Assembly: GCF_051903925.1 (NCBI RefSeq)
Contig: NZ_CP173678.1
Coordinates: 2,790,001-2,854,000 of the forward strand
DNA: 64,000 nt
DNA from: G051903925 sp051903925
GTDB taxonomy: Bacteria > Pseudomonadota > Alphaproteobacteria > Zavarziniales > Zavarziniaceae
Reading direction: 5' to 3'
In this document: one piece after another, positions 35,714-45,900 of the stretch
Layout: each line of letters starts with the position of its first letter
Numbering within the stretch: position 1 is the stretch's first letter
Program-made: the position numbers and the translations under genes
The notes under the pieces: generated by a model
Told to the model about the DNA's origin: nothing
What the model saw: only the letters and a program-made list of their open reading frames with translations
Databases searched by the model: none

Positions 35714-38326
35714 GTGACCCGCTATCCCCGCTGGCAGCTCGTCCTCTACGGACTGATCATCCTCCTGGGCATCGCCTTTGCGGCGCCCAACCTGCTGACG
35801 CGCGAACAGGCGCAGTCGCTCCCCTCGTGGCTGCCGCGGCACCAGCTGGCGCTGGGCCTGGACCTGTCGGGTGGCGCGCACCTGATGCTGGCGGTCGATA
35901 CCAAGGTCGTTGCCCAGGACCGGCTTGAGAGCCTGGTCGACAGCGTCCGCAGCACGCTGCGGGATGCACGCATCAACTATACGGGCCTTGGCATTCGCGA
36001 CGGCGGCGTGGTCGTCACGGTGGCGCGGGAGGACCAGCGGGCGGCGGCCCAGGCGGCGTTCGAGACCCTGGTACAGCCGACCGGCAACGCCCTGCTGGGG
36101 ACACAGCGCAAGGACGTCGACCTGAGCGTCGGGACCGACGGCCAGTTCCGGCTGGCGCCGACCGAAGAATCGCTGCGCGAGCGGGCCCACGCCGCGGTCG
36201 ACCAGAGCCTGGAGATCGTGCGCCGCCGCATCGACGAGACAGGCGTCGCCGAACCCACCATCTCGCGCCAGGGTGACGACCAGATCGTGGTCCAGTTGCC
36301 GGGCGTGCAGGATCCCGGACGGATCAAGGCCCTGCTGGGCACGACGGCCAAGCTGACCTTCCAGATGGTCGACACGACGGTCACGCAGGCCGAGCTGGCG
36401 GCGGGCCGGGCGCCGCCCGGCACCGTGATCATGCCGGCCGACACGACCCGGGCGGGTCCGGGCGCGCAGCAGTCCTATGCCGTGCAGCGCCGCGTCCTGG
36501 TCAGCGGCGACATGCTGGTCGACGCGCAGCCCGGCTTCGATCCCCGCACGGGCGAGCCGATGGTCAGCTTCCGCTTCAACGGGGAAGGGGCCAAGCGGTT
36601 CGGCGACGCGACGCGCGCCAATGTGAACAAGCCGTTCGCCATCGTCCTCGACAACAAGGTGATCTCCGCCCCCGTGATCCGCGAGCCGATCCTGGGCGGA
36701 TCGGGCCAGATATCCGGCAGCTTCACGTCGCAGGGGGCCAACGACCTGGCCGTGCTATTGCGCGCGGGAGCGCTGCCGGCGCCGCTGCAGGTGATCGAGG
36801 AGCGCACGGTCGGCGCCGACCTGGGGGCTGATTCGATCAATGCCGGCGTCACCACCGGCATCATCGGCATGGCGCTGGTCGTCGCCTTCATCGTCTTCCT
36901 TTATGGCGGCTATGGCCTGATCGCCAACCTGGCCTTGCTGCTGAACCTGATCCTGACGATTGCCATCCTTTCGGTCCTGGGGGCGACGCTGACATTGCCC
37001 GGCATTGCCGGCCTGGTCCTCTCGATCGGCATCGCGGTCGACGCCAACGTCCTGATCAACGAGCGCATCCGCGAGGAGACACGGGCTGGCAAGGGGGCGC
37101 TGGCGGCACTCGATGCCGGCTTCTCCCGCGCCTACGCGACGATCATCGATTCGAACGTCACGACGCTGATCGCGACGACGCTGCTGTTCTTCTTCGGTGC
37201 AGGCCCGGTCCGCGGCTTTGCGGTGACGATCGGCATCGGCATCGCCACCTCCATGTTCACGGCCGTCACGGTCGTGCGCATCGTCATGGTGTGGTGGGTA
37301 CGCCGCCAGCGCCTGAAGACGCTGAACCTGGATCCGCCGCTGTTCCACATCATTCCGGACAACACGAAGATCCGCTTCATGCGCGGCCGCTTCGCCGGGA
37401 TCATCGTGTCGGCCGTGTTGTCGATCGCATCCGTCGTGCTGTTCTTCACGCCGGGCCTCAATTACGGCATCGACTTTGTCGGTGGGACCACCGTCGAATT
37501 GCGGACCGAGGGGCCGGCCGACCTGCCGGCCCTGCGCAGCGGCCTCAACACGCTGGGCCTGGGCGAGGTGCAGCTGCAGGGCTTTGGCACGCCCAACGAC
37601 GTTCTGATCCGCGTGGAGCGGCAGGCGGGCGACGACGCAGCCCAGATGGCGGCCGTGGCGGCGGTCCGGGGCAAGCTGGCCGAGATTGCGCCGACGGGCG
37701 AGATCCGGCGCGTCGAAGTCGTGGGGCCCCGCGTCTCGGGCGAGCTGATGACGACCGGTGCGCTGGCCGTCGGCCTCGCCTTTGTCGCCATGCTCTTCTA
37801 CATCTGGTGGCGGTTCGAATGGCAGTTCGCCATCGGTGCGATCGTCACCATGATCCTGGACCTGACCAAGTGCGTGGGCTTCTTCGCGATCACAGGCCTA
37901 GACTTCAACCTGGTCGCGATCGCGGCCCTGCTGACGCTGATCGGCTATTCGGTCAACGACAAGGTCGTGATCTATGACCGGATGCGCGAGAACCTGCGCA
38001 AGTACAAGACGATGCCCCTGCGGGACCTGATCGACCTGTCGATCAACCAGGTCCTGGTGCGAAGCGTCTACAACTCTGCGACGGCGTTCCTGGCCATGCT
38101 GCCCATGGGCCTGATCGGTGGTGCCGCGGTCGAAAGCTTCGCGATCCCGCTGCTGTTCGGCATCATCGTGGGCACAAGCTCCTCGATCTTCATCGCGGCA
38201 CCGATCCTGCTCTTCCTGGGCGAGGGCCGGCTGCGGCGCGGGACCGAGGCAGCCCAGCCGCCGGCCGCTCCAGTGGCTGGCGCGGCGCCTGCGGGCCCCC
38301 CGGGCGGCGCCCTGCCCAACGCCTGA
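35714..38326 (+). CDS. secDF: Protein translocase SecD-SecF fusion
   Basis: An 870-residue RND-type protein with both halves in one chain. SecD part (to about residue 535): TM1, then the D1 motif ALGLDLSGGAHLMLAVD, the long periplasmic domain, and D5 region FNGEGAKRFGDATR. It then has five TM helices with GIAVDANVLINERIREE. SecF part: a new TM1 after IIPDNTKIRFMRGRF, GLNYGIDFVGGTTVELRT, and IGYSVNDKVVIYDRMRENL. It uses the proton gradient to pull exported proteins out of SecYEG. GTG start at 35714 (MTRYPRWQ). In many relatives secD and secF are separate genes. Confidence 0.95.
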   Translation: MTRYPRWQLVLYGLIILLGIAFAAPNLLTREQAQSLPSWLPRHQLALGLDLSGGAHLMLAVDTKVVAQDRLESLVDSVRSTLRDARINYTGLGIRDGGVVVTVAREDQRAAAQAAFETLVQPTGNALLGTQRKDVDLSVGTDGQFRLAPTEESLRERAHAAVDQSLEIVRRRIDETGVAEPTISRQGDDQIVVQLPGVQDPGRIKALLGTTAKLTFQMVDTTVTQAELAAGRAPPGTVIMPADTTRAGPGAQQSYAVQRRVLVSGDMLVDAQPGFDPRTGEPMVSFRFNGEGAKRFGDATRANVNKPFAIVLDNKVISAPVIREPILGGSGQISGSFTSQGANDLAVLLRAGALPAPLQVIEERTVGADLGADSINAGVTTGIIGMALVVAFIVFLYGGYGLIANLALLLNLILTIAILSVLGATLTLPGIAGLVLSIGIAVDANVLINERIREETRAGKGALAALDAGFSRAYATIIDSNVTTLIATTLLFFFGAGPVRGFAVTIGIGIATSMFTAVTVVRIVMVWWVRRQRLKTLNLDPPLFHIIPDNTKIRFMRGRFAGIIVSAVLSIASVVLFFTPGLNYGIDFVGGTTVELRTEGPADLPALRSGLNTLGLGEVQLQGFGTPNDVLIRVERQAGDDAAQMAAVAAVRGKLAEIAPTGEIRRVEVVGPRVSGELMTTGALAVGLAFVAMLFYIWWRFEWQFAIGAIVTMILDLTKCVGFFAITGLDFNLVAIAALLTLIGYSVNDKVVIYDRMRENLRKYKTMPLRDLIDLSINQVLVRSVYNSATAFLAMLPMGLIGGAAVESFAIPLLFGIIVGTSSSIFIAAPILLFLGEGRLRRGTEAAQPPAAPVAGAAPAGPPGGALPNA

Positions 38327-38342
38327 GGGGAAGGCGCCCGTC

Positions 38343-38720
38343 ATGGCCCAGATGGTGGAGACGCGCCCCGGCGCGCCCCAGGTGATCCAGCGCTATGGCG
38401 CAGGCGCCTTCACCATCGGCTATGTCGCCTGGACGGGGGCCGTGCTGGTGATGCCGGAGCGGACGCTGGCCCTGGCTGCGACACGGCTGGAGGACCTGGA
38501 CGCCGACCAGGTGCTGGCCGGTCTGGCGGGCCTGCGCGTCGATGTCGTGCTGGTCGGCACGGGCGCCGATTTCCACCTGCTTCCCCAAGCCTTCCGCGCG
38601 CGGGCCGCGCAGATCGGCCTGCCAGTCGAGGGCATGGGGACCGGCGCCGCATGCCGCACCTACAATGTTATGCTGGGTGAGAACCGGAGCGTGGCTGCGG
38701 CCCTGCTGCCGACGCCCTGA
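38343..38720 (+). CDS. Mth938-like domain protein (DUF498)
   Basis: A 125-residue protein of the Mth938/NDUFAF3 fold: VIQRYGAGAFTIGYVAWTGA, VDVVLVGTGADFHLLPQAFR, and EGMGTGAACRTYNVMLGENR. The eukaryotic relative NDUFAF3 assists complex I assembly; the bacterial role is unproven. ATG 17 bp after secDF. It always seems to travel with the next gene, a squalene/phytoene synthase-like protein related to NDUFAF6, which supports a shared role. Confidence 0.88.
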   Translation: MAQMVETRPGAPQVIQRYGAGAFTIGYVAWTGAVLVMPERTLALAATRLEDLDADQVLAGLAGLRVDVVLVGTGADFHLLPQAFRARAAQIGLPVEGMGTGAACRTYNVMLGENRSVAAALLPTP

Positions 38721-38788
38721 TCGGGGCGGTCCTGGCGCGCGAGCCCCATATCGCCAGCGGCGACGACCTGGCCGCGCGGGATGCCGCA

Positions 38789-39547
38789 TTGGCCGCCCAG
38801 GTGCAGGAAGGCGACCGCGAGCGATGGCTGAGCGCGCTGTTCGCGCCTGAGCCGCTGCGCCCGCGCCTGATGGCGCTCTATGCCTTCAACCTGGAACTGG
38901 CGCGCATCCCCGAGCAGGTCAGCCAGCCCATGCTGGGCGAGATCCGCTTCCAATGGTGGCGCGAGGCCCTGGCCGAGGCTGCCCAGGGCCGCGTCCGACG
39001 CCACCCGGTGGTGGAGGCGCTGGCCAGCCTGCAGGCCCAGGGCCTGGTCGACGACGATGCGGCGGAGCGGATCATCGCGGCCCGGGCGCGCGACCTGTAT
39101 CCCGACGAGGTGGCGGATGCCGCGGCGGTCGCCGACCTGGCGCGGGCGACCGGTGGCGCGCTGACGCTGTGGGCCGCGCGCCTGCTGCATCCGGCCGCCG
39201 ATGCCGAAGCGGCGGAGGCGGCTGGCACCGCCTATGCCCTGGCCGGGCTGGTCCGGCGCCTGCCGCACGACCTGGCGGCTGACCGCCGGCAGTTCGCCGG
39301 CGGCGCCAACCTGGTGCCAACGGCGCGCGACCTGGCCGCGCGGGCCGAGGCGGCGCTGGCCACGGCCCGCGGGCGCCGCCGGCATGTGCCGCGGGCGACG
39401 ATGCCGGCGATGCTGGTCGCCAGCCTGGCGGCGCTGCACCTGAAGCGGATCGCCCGTGCCGGCTTCGATCCCGCGGCGCTGCCGCCCTTGCCGCCGCTGG
39501 CACCGTCGCTTCGCCTGTTGCGTGCGAGCCTGACGCGGCGCTGGTAG
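38789..39547 (+). CDS. Squalene/phytoene synthase-family protein (NDUFAF6-like)
   Basis: About 252 residues, helical isoprenoid-synthase fold: ALFAPEPLRPRLMALYAFNL, GEIRFQWWREALAEAA, and LAGLVRRLPHDLAADRRQF. The first Asp-rich DxxxD motif of true phytoene synthases is absent (LELARIPEQVS instead), so it is probably not a prenyl condensing enzyme but an NDUFAF6-type assembly protein. No ATG or GTG exists in frame between the preceding stop at 38662-38664 and the domain; the start may be TTG at 38789 or CTG at 38718. It is coupled to the Mth938 gene. Confidence 0.8.
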   Translation: MAAQVQEGDRERWLSALFAPEPLRPRLMALYAFNLELARIPEQVSQPMLGEIRFQWWREALAEAAQGRVRRHPVVEALASLQAQGLVDDDAAERIIAARARDLYPDEVADAAAVADLARATGGALTLWAARLLHPAADAEAAEAAGTAYALAGLVRRLPHDLAADRRQFAGGANLVPTARDLAARAEAALATARGRRRHVPRATMPAMLVASLAALHLKRIARAGFDPAALPPLPPLAPSLRLLRASLTRRW

Positions 39548-39595
39548 CCGGGGCCTAACACATCGTGGGCGAGGCGGCCCAGGCCCGCGGCCGCA

Positions 39596-40915
39596 TCAGG
39601 CTGCGGGGCGGCGGTCCAGCCAGGAGTCGATGGCGGCCAGGGCGCGGGTCGACAGCGCGGCCTTGCGGTCCTTGCCGCGGAAGCGTCCCTCGATCGGCGG
39701 GAACAGGCCGAAATTGCAGTTCATCGGCTGGAACGTCGCGGCATCGGCGCCGCCCGTCACGTGGGCCAGCAGGGCGCCCAGCGCTGTCGTCGGCGGCGGC
39801 GGCTGCAGCGCCCCGCCCAGCCGCTCGGCCGCGGCGAAGCGGCCGGCCAGCAGCCCGATGGCCGCACTCTCCACATAGCCCTCCACGCCCGTGATCTGCC
39901 CCGCGAAGCGCAGGCGCGGCTCCGCCTTCAGGCGCAGGGCACCGTCCAGGACGCGCGGCGAGTTGATGAACGTGTTGCGGTGCAGGCCGCCCAGGCGCGC
40001 GAATTCCGCGTTCTGGAGGCCCGGGATGGTGCGGAAGATTCGCACCTGCTCGGCATGGCGCAGCTTGGTCTGGAAGCCCACCATGTTCCACAGGGTGCCC
40101 AGGGCGTTGTCCTGGCGCAGCTGGACCACGGCATAGGGCTTCGGCCCGCGCGGGTTGGTCAGGCCGATCGGCTTCATCGGGCCAAAGGTCAGCGTCTCGC
40201 GGCCCCGCTCGGCCATCACCTCGATCGGCAGGCAGCCTTCGAAATAGGGCGTCCCCTCCCATTCGCGGAACGACACCTTGTCCCCGGCCAGCAGGGCGTC
40301 AATGAACGCGTGATACTCATCCCGCGACATCGGGCAATTGATGTAGTCGGACCCTGAGCCCTTGTCCCAGCGGGATTGGAACCAGGCTGTGTCGAAGTCG
40401 ATTGTGTCGCGATGAATGATGGGCGCGATCGCATCGAAGAAGGCCAGGGACGGCTCCCCCGTGCGGCGCCCGATGGCCTGGGCCAGGCTGTCCGAGGTCA
40501 AGGGACCCGAGGCGATGATGACCGAATCCCAGGCGGCATCGGGCTCGGCCACCTCTTCCCGGACCAGGGTCACAAGGGGTTCCGCCTCCAGCGCCGCGGT
40601 GATGCCGGCGGCAAAGCCGTCGCGGTCGACCGCCAGGGCCGCACCGGCCGGCACGCGATGGTGATCGGCCTGGGCCAGGACAAGGGAGCCGGCGCGGCGC
40701 AATTCCTCGTGCAGGAGGCCCACTGCGTTCCCCGCGGCGTCATCCGACCGGAACGAATTGGAGCAGACGAGTTCGCCCAGCAAGGCGGTCTGGTGCGCGT
40801 CCGTGGTGCGCACGGGGCGCATTTCGTGCAGCACCACGGGGACGCCGTGGCGGGCCAGGGCCCAGGCCGCCTCGCTGCCCGCCAAGCCGCCGCCGATCAC
40901 GTGCACCGGTGTCAT
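39596..40915 (-). CDS. trmFO: Methylenetetrahydrofolate-tRNA-(uracil-5-)-methyltransferase TrmFO
   Basis: A 439-residue FAD enzyme that makes m5U54 in the tRNA T-loop using methylene-THF. FAD-binding VHVIGGGLAGSEAAWALARH at the very N-terminus; LGELVCSNSFRSDD, CPMSRDEYHAFIDALL, EGCLPIEVMAERG, TLTFGPMKPIGL, and the C-terminal FQPMNCNFGLFPPI are all family hallmarks. The conserved Cys residues in VCSNS and EGCLPIE are present. ATG at 40915. It is convergent with the squalene-synthase-like gene. Confidence 0.95.
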   Translation of the reverse strand: MTPVHVIGGGLAGSEAAWALARHGVPVVLHEMRPVRTTDAHQTALLGELVCSNSFRSDDAAGNAVGLLHEELRRAGSLVLAQADHHRVPAGAALAVDRDGFAAGITAALEAEPLVTLVREEVAEPDAAWDSVIIASGPLTSDSLAQAIGRRTGEPSLAFFDAIAPIIHRDTIDFDTAWFQSRWDKGSGSDYINCPMSRDEYHAFIDALLAGDKVSFREWEGTPYFEGCLPIEVMAERGRETLTFGPMKPIGLTNPRGPKPYAVVQLRQDNALGTLWNMVGFQTKLRHAEQVRIFRTIPGLQNAEFARLGGLHRNTFINSPRVLDGALRLKAEPRLRFAGQITGVEGYVESAAIGLLAGRFAAAERLGGALQPPPPTTALGALLAHVTGGADAATFQPMNCNFGLFPPIEGRFRGKDRKAALSTRALAAIDSWLDRRPAA

Positions 40916-41097
40916 GTCACAGCCTTTCGCGCGTTCCGCCCGGCGGTTGTCTTTGTCCGGCGTGCCGCAGATACCGCCGGTAGCGCGTGTGTCAGCCCGC
41001 AGATGTTATTGCGTCTGAACCGCGCCGCAGATCATGAACCACTAGGGAAAGTCTCGGTTTGCGGCGCTTAGAATTCGTTACAGAATGGGGGAGGACA

Positions 41098-41178
41098 ATG
41101 GCGGCAGATGCCGGTTCGGCGCAAGGGGGACCCCCGCGCGCTCTGCCGCCGGTCCGATGCGGATTATTGACCAGATGA
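41098..41178 (+). CDS. Possible 26-codon leader ORF upstream of the histidine kinase
   Basis: ATG preceded by GGGGGAGGACA, the best Shine-Dalgarno in the region. It encodes a 26-residue peptide (MAADAGSAQGGPPRALPPVR...) whose TGA overlaps an in-frame ATG-ATG pair of the kinase at 41175-41180. It could couple kinase translation to the leader, or be chance. Confidence 0.3.
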   Translation: MAADAGSAQGGPPRALPPVRCGLLTR

Positions 41179-42794
41179 TGGCCCCCGTGGAGTCCGACAG
41201 AACAGCGCAGGCGGGAACCGCGCAAACCGGGACGATCCAACCGCCGGCCGAGCGGGCGAAGCCTGCCTGGCTGGACCGTACCCTGCGCCTGCGGGCGCTC
41301 CTGGTCGAAGTGGAGCCCGAGGACCGGGAGGCGGTCGAGCGGGCCCTGCGTGTTGGCGGATGGAACCCGGAGGTCCGGGCCGTCAGCGGGGCGGAGGCCC
41401 TGCGGCGCATGCTGGACCGGGGCGATTTCGACCTGGTCGTCGCCGATGGGCGGGGTGGCGCCGACGATGGCATGATGGTGCGCGCCATGGTGCGCGAGCG
41501 GCACGCATCGGCGCCCGTGATCGTGCTGAGCGACGATGCCACCATGCGCGGGCTGAGCGACACGCACGGCTCCGACCTCGCCGAGATCGAGGTCCCGGTC
41601 GACGACCTGGACCGCCTGTCGGGCGCCGTCGCCAGGGCGCTGGACCGCGCCCAGCGGCGCACGGCCTCGGGCAGCCAGCAGGTCCGCCTGCAGGCGATCC
41701 TGGCCGCCGTCGTCGACGGCATCCTGGTGTTCGATATCGGTGGCTCGATCGAGGCGGCGAACGCCGCCGCCGCACGGCTGTTCGGCCGGCCTATCCGGGA
41801 CCTGATCGGCCGCAACCTGTCGGTCCTGCTGCAGCCCCCCGGGCCGCCTGGGCGCTCGCCCGCGGCGATCCACGAGGGGGATGAGATGGATCGCATGCTG
41901 GGCATGGCCCGGGAGCTGGAGGGCATCCGCGCCGATGGCGGGCGCTTCGCGGCGGAGGTCATCATCTCCGAGATCCCGCTGGAGGACAGCCGCCGCTATA
42001 CCGCCGTGGTACGCGACGTCTCCGAACGCCGCGCCGCGCAGGAGGAACTGATCACCGCGCGCGACGAGGCGCGCCGCTCGAACCAGGCCAAGTCGGAATT
42101 CCTGGCCAACATGAGCCATGAATTGCGGACCCCCCTCAACGCGATCATCGGCTTCACCGAGATGCTGGAAGGCAGTTTCGCCGGACCGCTGTCGCCCAAG
42201 CAGGCCGAGTATGTCGGCGACGTCCTGGGCAGCGCCAAGCACCTGCTGTCGATCATCAACGAACTGCTCGACCTGGCCCGCATCGACACCGGCGCTGCGT
42301 CGCTGGAGGAGTCGGTGATCGATCCGCTGAACGTCGTATCCGGCGCCGCGCGGTTCCTGGACTATGCCATGACGGAAAAGCGGCTGGCCTTCTCGGTCGC
42401 GTCCTCGGCCCCCGTCCAGCTGCGCTGCGACGAGCGACGCATGCGGCAGATGGTGATCAACCTCCTGTCCAATGCGGTGAAGTTCACGCCCTCCCACGGG
42501 CGGATCGAGGCGCGCCTGAACCTGAAGGACGACGGCGCACTGGAACTCAGCGTGGCGGACAGCGGGATCGGCATCGCGCCGACCGACATCGCCCTGGCGC
42601 TGGCGCCCTTTGGGCAGATCTCAAGCCCCTATAGCCGGCAGCACCAGGGCACCGGCCTGGGCCTGCCCCTGACCCGGCGGCTGATCGAGATGCACCAGGG
42701 CTCGCTGCGGATCGACAGCCAGGCCGGCCGCGGCACTCAGGTGACCCTGCGTTTTCCCCCCGACCGCGTCGTGCCCGTCCGCCCGCGCACCTGA
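41157..42794 (+). CDS. Sensor histidine kinase with degenerate receiver and PAS domains
   Basis: About 545 residues, soluble. An N-terminal receiver-like domain (LRALLVEVEPEDREAVERAL... FDLVVADGRGG) lacks the conserved KP of beta5. A PAS domain follows (ILAAVVDGILVFDIGGSIEA), then HisKA with the H-box FLANMSHELRTPLNAIIGF and HATPase with MVINLLSNAVKF (N), VADSGIGIA (G1) and GTGLGLPLTRRLI (G2). It autophosphorylates on His; the cognate regulator is not adjacent. The start is uncertain: ATGs at 41085, 41157, 41175 and 41178 are all in frame and none has a clear Shine-Dalgarno. Confidence 0.88.
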   Translation: MRIIDQMMAPVESDRTAQAGTAQTGTIQPPAERAKPAWLDRTLRLRALLVEVEPEDREAVERALRVGGWNPEVRAVSGAEALRRMLDRGDFDLVVADGRGGADDGMMVRAMVRERHASAPVIVLSDDATMRGLSDTHGSDLAEIEVPVDDLDRLSGAVARALDRAQRRTASGSQQVRLQAILAAVVDGILVFDIGGSIEAANAAAARLFGRPIRDLIGRNLSVLLQPPGPPGRSPAAIHEGDEMDRMLGMARELEGIRADGGRFAAEVIISEIPLEDSRRYTAVVRDVSERRAAQEELITARDEARRSNQAKSEFLANMSHELRTPLNAIIGFTEMLEGSFAGPLSPKQAEYVGDVLGSAKHLLSIINELLDLARIDTGAASLEESVIDPLNVVSGAARFLDYAMTEKRLAFSVASSAPVQLRCDERRMRQMVINLLSNAVKFTPSHGRIEARLNLKDDGALELSVADSGIGIAPTDIALALAPFGQISSPYSRQHQGTGLGLPLTRRLIEMHQGSLRIDSQAGRGTQVTLRFPPDRVVPVRPRT

Positions 42795-42957
42795 GCGCGT
42801 CCATCGGCAGCTGACGCGACCGGCCGCCCTTCGAAAGGGTTGGGGCCGGTGCCCCGCACCCCATCACGGCTGCACTCCAGGACGCCAAGTCCTCTTCAGG
42901 CGTGGCCCCAAGGCTCGGCCGCCGCAGCACAGGGCGCGAATCGTGGACCCCAGAAGA

Positions 42958-42989
42958 GCCGGGCGTCACCTTGCAGGGTGACGCCCGGC
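42958..42989 (-). terminator. Hairpin terminator after rne
   Basis: Perfect 13-bp stem (GCCGGGCGTCACC pairing with GGTGACGCCCGGC) with a 6-nt loop, 5 bp beyond the rne stop codon on the minus strand. The T-rich tail is weak (CTCTTCT). Confidence 0.7.
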
Positions 42990-42994
42990 CTGTA

Positions 42995-45900
42995 TCAGCC
43001 GCCGAAGCTGCGCTGCCACCAGCCCCGACGGGGCGGCGCCTTGGGCGCTTCCGGCTGGGGCGGTTCGACCGGGGCAGGCGCAACGGCCTCCGCGGGCTCG
43101 GGCACTGGCTGCACTTCGACGGCGGCGGCTTCCGCCGGAGCGGGCGCATCCGCCGGGGTGCTGTCGGCCTCAACCACTTCAGGCGCCGCAGCGTCTGTGG
43201 CAGTGGGCTCGGCCGCGACCGCCTCCGGTACCGCGGAGTCATTCCCGGCGGCGTCCGACGCGGGCTCTGCCACCGGGGTGTCGGCCACGGCCGCCTCGAC
43301 CGCAGGCGCTTCCACCTCCGGGGCCTCGAGCGCAGGGGCCTCGACCGCAGGGGCTGCGGTCGGCGCCGCCAAGCCAGCCCCGTCCGGTGCGTCCTCGATC
43401 AGGACGGCGACGGCTTCGCTCACCTCGATCGTGGGCAGGTCACTCTCGTCTGCGGGAGAAGCGGCCGTCGGTGCCTCACCCAGGTCAGGCCAGCTTTCGT
43501 CGTGCGGGACGACGGCAACGACCGACTCGTCGGGCCAGGCGCGCGGCTGTCGGCCGTTGGTCGTGCCGTTTGCCTCGCCTTCGCCGGTGCCATTGCGGCG
43601 GCCACCCCGGCGGCTCCGGCGGCGGCGGCGGCGCTCCGGTTCGCCGGCAGCGGCCCCATCGCCTTCGGCGGCCGTTTCGGTGGCGCCATCCTCGTCCTGA
43701 GCCGTGGCGTCACCGGTCGTCTCGCGGGACGGGCGTTCGGTGCTGGCGTCCTCGTCCTCGTCCTCGGCGCCACGGGCCGTGGTCTCACTCTCGCTTCCCG
43801 CATCGGCCCGGCCGCCGCGGCGCCGGCGGCGACGACGGCGCTGCCGGTCCTCGCTCTGGGCATCGCCCGAACGACTCTCGCCGGATCGACCCTCACCGGA
43901 CCGACCCTCACCGGACCGCCCTTCGGCTCGCTCGCCCGCACCGCGGCTTTCGGCGGCGTCCTCCGCGGCATCGTCGGCGTCCAGCGCCACGGCGTCGTCG
44001 ACCGGCTCGTCCTCATCGTCATAGTCGATCATCGGCACGGCGCCGTGGCGGATCGCCACCGGCGGCGGTGCGTCGGTGCGCGGCCGCAGGCGCTCCAGGC
44101 GGAAGGCCGGCGGGATCAGCGCGGGATCCGCGTCGACCATCACCTCCAGGCCATAGCGCTCCTCGATCGCCCGCAGGGCGCTGCGCTTCTGGTTCAGGAT
44201 GTAGAGCGCGATGGGTGTGGCGCAGCGCACCGTGATGGCGGCCGACCGCTCCCGCACGCCCTCGTCCTCCACCGCGCGCAGCACGTGCAGGGCGGAGGAT
44301 TCGATGGAGCGAACGCGGCCGACGCCCGCGCAGTGCGGGCAGACGTCGGTCGACGCTTCCATCAGGCCGGGATGCAGGCGCTGGCGTGACAGTTCCAGCA
44401 GGCCAAAGGGTGAGATGCGGCCGATCTGGATGCGCGCGCGATCGGCCTTCAGGCTTTCCTTCAGGCGCTTCTCGACGGACCGGTTGTTGCGCGCGTCCTC
44501 CATGTCGATGAAGTCGATGACGATCAGGCCGGCCAGGTCACGCAGGCGCAACTGCCGGGCGATCTCCTCGGACGCCTCAAGGTTCGTCTTGGTCGCCGTC
44601 TCCTCGATATTGTGTTCGCGGGTCGACCGGCCGGAATTGACGTCGATCGCAACCAGCGCCTCTGTCTGGTTGATGACGATATAGCCACCCGACTTCAACT
44701 GGACGACGGGGTTGAACATCAGGTCCAGCTGCTGCTCCACCTGGAAGCGGTGGAACAGCGGCACCCGCTCGCGATAGGGCTGGACATTGCGCGCGTGGCT
44801 GGGGATCAGCATGCGCATGAAGTCCTTGGCTTGGCGGTAGGCCTCCTCGCCCTCGACCAGGATCTCCTCGATGTCCTTGGAATACATGTCGCGGATGACC
44901 CGCTTGATCAGGTCACCCTCCTCGTAGACCAGGGCGGGCGCGGTGGACTGCAGGGTCAGCTGGCGCACCGAATCCCACAGGCGCAGGAGGTATTCGAAGT
45001 CGCGCTTGATCTCGGGCTTGGTGCGGTTCAGGCCGGCAGTACGGACGATGACGCCCATGCCGTCCTGGATGTCCAGGTCGGCCGTGATCTCCTTCAGCCG
45101 CTTGCGATCGGCCGGATTGACGATCTTGCGGCTAATCCCGCCCCCGCGCGAGGTATTCGGCATCAGCACGCAATAGCGGCCGGCCAGCGAGATGTAGGTG
45201 GTCAGCGCCGCGCCCTTGTTGCCGCGCTCTTCCTTGACGACCTGGACCAGCAGGATCTGCCGGCGCTTGATGACTTCCTGGATCTTGTACGAGCGGACCG
45301 ACCGGAAACGCGGGCGCCGCGCGGGCCGGGCCTCGCTGGAGCCGGAGTCCCCGTCGTCCTGGTCGTCGTCGTCCTGCTCGTCCGTGACCTCAGCATTGCG
45401 CGCCTGGACGTCCGCGACGTCGCCCTCGTCCCCGGCGGCGCCATCCTCGCCGGTCGCCTCGGCCTCAGGGGCAGCGTCAACCGAAGTGTCCGTTCCGGCA
45501 TCCGGTTCGGCGGGGGCCGACTCGGCAGTCGGGCCTTCCGCCGTGGTGTCGTCGGCGGCCGGCACTTCGGCCTGCGCGACGGGCTCGGCCGCCGCCGTCG
45601 CGGTCGCCTCCGGCACGGCCTCGGGCTCCGCGTCGGGCCCGGATTCGGGCACGGCCTCGGCGACGGGACCCTCGAGCACCGGTTCTGGCGCGTGGTCGAC
45701 GTTCAGCGCGAGCGAGGGGCGGCGGGGTGCGTCCGCCGGCTCGTCGTCTTCACCCCCGGTCGCGGCGGCGGCCGTGCTGCTTTCCCCGGTCGCGGCAGAA
45801 TCGCCCTCGTCGGCGAGGTTGTCGGAGCCTCCGTCGATGGTCTCGGTCTCGTCCTCGCCCTCGACCGTCTCGATATGGCTGTCGAACTCGTCGTCGTCGG

